Positions 5,919 through 6,039 of a stretch of DNA of 6,039 nucleotides are shown piece after piece (positions within the stretch are counted from its first letter, which is position 1; every line of letters starts with the position of its first letter). The stretch comes from Candidatus Caenarcanum sp. (GTDB taxonomy: Bacteria > Cyanobacteriota > Vampirovibrionia > Gastranaerophilales > UBA9971): the NCBI GenBank assembly GCA_020720345.1, contig DYOT01000041.1, forward strand, positions 1-6,039. The letters run 5' to 3'. The position numbers were made by a program, and so were the translations under genes. The notes under the pieces were generated by a model, which saw only the letters and a list, made by a program, of their open reading frames with translations, was not told where the DNA came from and ran no database searches.

Positions 5919-5942
5919 TTTTATATCTTCCCTATGTATTCA

Positions 5943-5971
5943 ATATTACCAAAAGATATATATTTCGTCAA
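5943..5971 (-). promoter_or_regulatory. Sigma70-type promoter for the sigma-factor gene
   Basis: Minus strand: -35 TTGACG (5966-5971), 17-bp spacer, -10 TAATAT (5943-5948). It matches 5/6 and 4/6 of the housekeeping consensus with ideal spacing. Transcription would begin near 5936, giving a leader of about 180 nt before the ATG at 5756. It is the best such match I saw in the upstream region. Confidence 0.6.
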
Positions 5972-5977
5972 TTCTAT

Positions 5978-6036
5978 TATTAAGAAATGTTAATTTGAAT
6001 TTATAAAAACATGGTTCTTCTTAATACTTCTTAATA
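5978..6036. repeat. Three copies of TTCTTAATA upstream of the sigma-gene promoter
   Basis: The 9-mer TTCTTAATA occurs at 6018-6026 and 6028-6036 on the plus strand, as a perfect 10-bp tandem with CTTCTTAATA as the unit. It occurs again in inverted orientation (TATTAAGAA) at 5978-5986, ending 6 bp upstream of the -35 box. Centres lie 10 and 40 bp apart, which is near whole helical turns. This could be a regulator-binding site, but the AT-rich background makes chance copies possible. Confidence 0.4.
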
Positions 6037-6039
6037 TTT

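Noticed and set aside
5821..5920. Possible tRNA or CRISPR-like array in the GC-richer leader block
   Set aside because: No cloverleaf arms or GGTTCGAATCC-type T-loop can be placed, and the repeats are short, irregular and lack spacer/repeat periodicity.

Overview
The window is AT-rich chromosomal DNA with all genes on the minus strand, read from the high coordinates to the low. Several traits point to a non-photosynthetic relative of the Cyanobacteria (Vampirovibrionia/Melainabacteria type, perhaps Gastranaerophilales). S5, SecY and the first half of S1 carry cyanobacterial-style sequence blocks. No L30 gene lies between rpsE and rplO, as is usual in Cyanobacteria. No photosynthesis gene is visible. 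The lineage call is an inference from remembered family sequences, not a search.

Layout, in transcription order. (1) 6039-5757: a gene-free leader with a good sigma70-type promoter (5943-5971), copies of TTCTTAATA upstream of it, and an imperfect GAGC-type repeat patch downstream of it. (2) 5756-4791: an RpoD-like, group-2-type alternative sigma factor with unusual residues at DNA-contact positions. (3) 4790-4601: an AT-rich terminator hairpin for the sigma gene and an extended -10 promoter for the next gene. (4) 4600-3362: ribosomal protein S1 with four S1 domains and an acidic tail, closed by a strong GC-rich hairpin terminator (3312-3340). (5) 3311-3177: a promoter and about 75 nt of leader. 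(6) 3176-128: a compact run rpsE-rplO-secY-adk (gaps of 29 and 15 nt, then a 4-nt overlap), which is the distal end of the spc ribosomal-protein operon. (7) 127-1: a short gene-free stretch with a stem-loop and a possible promoter for whatever follows.

The genes serve core gene expression: 30S proteins S1 and S5, 50S protein L15, the SecY translocation channel and adenylate kinase, plus one accessory sigma factor that may redirect RNA polymerase. The content is mostly ordinary. The points worth a second look are the cut of the spc operon between rplR and rpsE, the sigma factor's altered DNA-contact residues and its leader, a Lys at the normally invariant SecY Arg357 position, and a contracted zinc knuckle with altered AMP-site residues in Adk. 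I found no convincing evidence of a wholly new system.
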